Shown: piece by piece, positions 63,005 to 64,000 of the stretch | Layout of the letters: every line of letters starts with the position of its first letter | How positions within the stretch are numbered: position 1 is the first letter of the stretch | Source of the DNA: Actinomycetes bacterium | GTDB taxonomy: Bacteria > Actinomycetota > Acidimicrobiia > Acidimicrobiales > Acidimicrobiaceae | Reading direction: 5' to 3' | Length of the DNA stretch: 64,000 nt | Assembly (NCBI GenBank): GCA_021841935.1 | Contig: JAKCDL010000009.1 | Span: forward strand, 16,182-80,181 | Notes under the pieces: model-generated | The model's database searches: none | The model's input: the letters and a program-made list of their open reading frames with translations, nothing else | Told to the model about the DNA's origin: nothing | Made by a program: the position numbers and the translations under genes

Positions 63005-64000
63005 TTAACTAGCGCCCATCGCCTGAGCCTGAGCCCAGGTATAGGTAAAGTCAGAGGGTGTGACGGTACCGGTAATATTCAACATCAGAGCAGCCTGTGA
63101 GTAGAGTCCGCTCGCCGCAATGCTGTAAGCCCCCATTATCCAACTGGTTCCAGCAGGTGTCGCTGCAAGGATGTTGTCACGGTGGCCCCAACAATAAGGC
63201 GACGTAGGGCTCTGGCAGTCGTAGTTGAAAGAGTTGTACCCATCGTCGTACATCCAGTCGAAGATTGACGCCGCCGATGAGTAGTCATCTGACCATATCG
63301 ATACCCATCCATACGATCCGGTTACACCCGGAATTGCCTCATTTCTATAATTTGGGTCGGTGTAACTATTAGCTCCAATCGAAGCGTCACTATTGAGCTC
63401 GTTGACCATTCCAACAATTGGAGCTAGCCCTCTATCGACTCTTTCAATATCTATCAGTACAAATACTTGTTCGGCGGGGGTTAGATTGTTGAAATTACTT
63501 GGAAGGTTCATCGGAGCTAATCCCTCGAGACTAGATCTCGCACTATCGATAGCCGCTATAGCAGAGCTGTTACAGCTTGAATAGGTTACCTGATAACAAG
63601 AGACGCCAAAGCTAGGGCTAGGTGTTGTGTTGGCTGAAGGATTGCTAGGTGGCAGAATCGGATGTGCCGACGAAGTAGTTAAGACCGAAGGAACTGAACC
63701 GACGTAAGAGGCGTCACCAAAGGCGAAGATTCCACCGTCAGAGGCGACCAACCAGTAGCCTTTGCCATCTGGAGTAGATGCCATTGAGACGATCGGTCGG
63801 TTGAGTGTCATCGATCCGGTAGAGCCATAGAATTGGGCGTCACCAAAGGCGAAGATTCCACCGTCAGAGGCGACCAACCAGTAGCCTTTGCCATCTGGAG
63901 TAGATGCCATTGAGACGATCGGTCGGTTGAGTGTCATCGATCCGGTAGAGCCATAGAATTGGGCGTCACCAAAGGCGAAGATTCCACCGTCAGAGGCGAC
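63005..64000 (-). CDS. secreted repeat protein with CAP/SCP domain (5' partial, runs off right edge)
   Basis: The frame is open to the last base, so the start lies beyond the window. The visible part has at least two and a third partial 42-residue repeat of the [20 protein letters not shown] type (63711-64000), a Ser/Pro/Thr linker, and a C-terminal CAP/SCP-like domain (~150 residues) with [29 protein letters not shown] and a GHRDNIL segment containing the family His. Bacterial CAP proteins are secreted and bind or cleave cell-wall or lipid ligands. The repeats match those in the protease at 21325, so one scaffold carries two different catalytic-type domains. Confidence 0.85.
   Translation of the reverse strand, partial: VASDGGIFAFGDAQFYGSTGSMTLNRPIVSMASTPDGKGYWLVASDGGIFAFGDAQFYGSTGSMTLNRPIVSMASTPDGKGYWLVASDGGIFAFGDASYVGSVPSVLTTSSAHPILPPSNPSANTTPSPSFGVSCYQVTYSSCNSSAIAAIDSARSSLEGLAPMNLPSNFNNLTPAEQVFVLIDIERVDRGLAPIVGMVNELNSDASIGANSYTDPNYRNEAIPGVTGSYGWVSIWSDDYSSAASIFDWMYDDGYNSFNYDCQSPTSPYCWGHRDNILAATPAGTSWIMGAYSIAASGLYSQAALMLNITGTVTPSDFTYTWAQAQAMGAS
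63711..64000 (-). repeat. tandem 126-bp repeats in the CAP-domain gene
   Basis: Copies start at 63711, 63837 and 63963, exactly 126 bases apart. The first two are identical over all 126 bases, and the 38 visible bases of the third are also identical. The array continues beyond the window. Confidence 0.95.

Overview
The window looks like a chromosome segment of an actinobacterium, most likely an acidophilic, moderate-GC member of the class Acidimicrobiia (Acidithrix/Ferrithrix-like). The evidence for this is: a fused CofG/CofH protein (FbiC type) for F420 synthesis; a MurT/GatD pair with the MurT zinc ribbon; the metG-tatD-(rpf slot)-rsmA-ispE order typical of Actinobacteria; a 32-residue bS22/AURKAIP1-like ribosomal protein; geranylgeranyl-reductase-like and Rv2466c-like proteins; two secreted proteins carrying the 42-residue [20 protein letters not shown] repeat; and frequent TTG/GTG starts. 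The genus is an inference. There is no phage, plasmid, insertion sequence or CRISPR array; this is ordinary chromosome with several unusual genes.

Layout. 1-2.1 kb: 3' part of a GAF-GGDEF protein with a degenerate EAL-like tail. 2.3-8.9 kb: a tightly packed + strand cassette: membrane protein, fatty-acyl-CoA reductase/HAD fusion, medium-chain dehydrogenase, divergent LarA-like protein and PlsC acyltransferase. This is the best candidate for an undescribed (probably lipid) pathway. 9-11.8 kb: murT-gatD for lipid II amidation, followed by a GntR regulator. 12-15 kb: LysR regulator, hydroxyacyl-CoA-type SDR, DsbA-fold oxidoreductase. 15.3-21 kb: PhoU, an unusual cytochrome b with a 62-residue membrane partner, a DevR/NarL-type response regulator flanked by two universal stress proteins, and a YbjQ protein; this looks like a stress/energy group. 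21.3-23 kb: secreted repeat protein with a matrixin-type zinc protease domain. 23-27 kb: SDR lacking the usual Tyr/Lys, a Dabb protein, a membrane protein, and the pheA-tyrA pair. 27.8-29 kb: an AAA/DUF4143 ATPase broken by one stop codon inside its Walker A motif.

29.4-31.8 kb: tRNA-Val, glgX, tRNA-Cys. 32-39.4 kb: membrane-anchored protein, geranylgeranyl-reductase family flavoprotein, two small flavoprotein families, peptide deformylase, double-ACT protein, sulfurtransferase and a DHA2 exporter. 39.6-45.1 kb: acetoacetyl-CoA synthetase with a small coupled gene, an SDR, a phosphonate monoester hydrolase/sulfatase-family enzyme and a beta-carbonic anhydrase. 45.7-48.2 kb: fbiC. 48.6-50.5 kb: lipoprotein, an EXPERA/TMEM97-like membrane protein, tRNA-Gln. 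50.7-52.4 kb: bS22 gene with a perfect 36-bp palindrome behind it, then a second DHA2 exporter under two mirrored 18-bp operators. 52.6-60.5 kb: a housekeeping run on the minus strand (rsmI, cysteine desulfurase, membrane protein, metG, tatD, secreted double-psi barrel protein, rsmA, ispE). 60.7-64 kb: DUF192-like protein, a tandem nitrilase-fold protein, and a CAP-domain protein with the same 42-residue repeats, running off the right edge.

All identifications are from reading sequence motifs; no database search was run.
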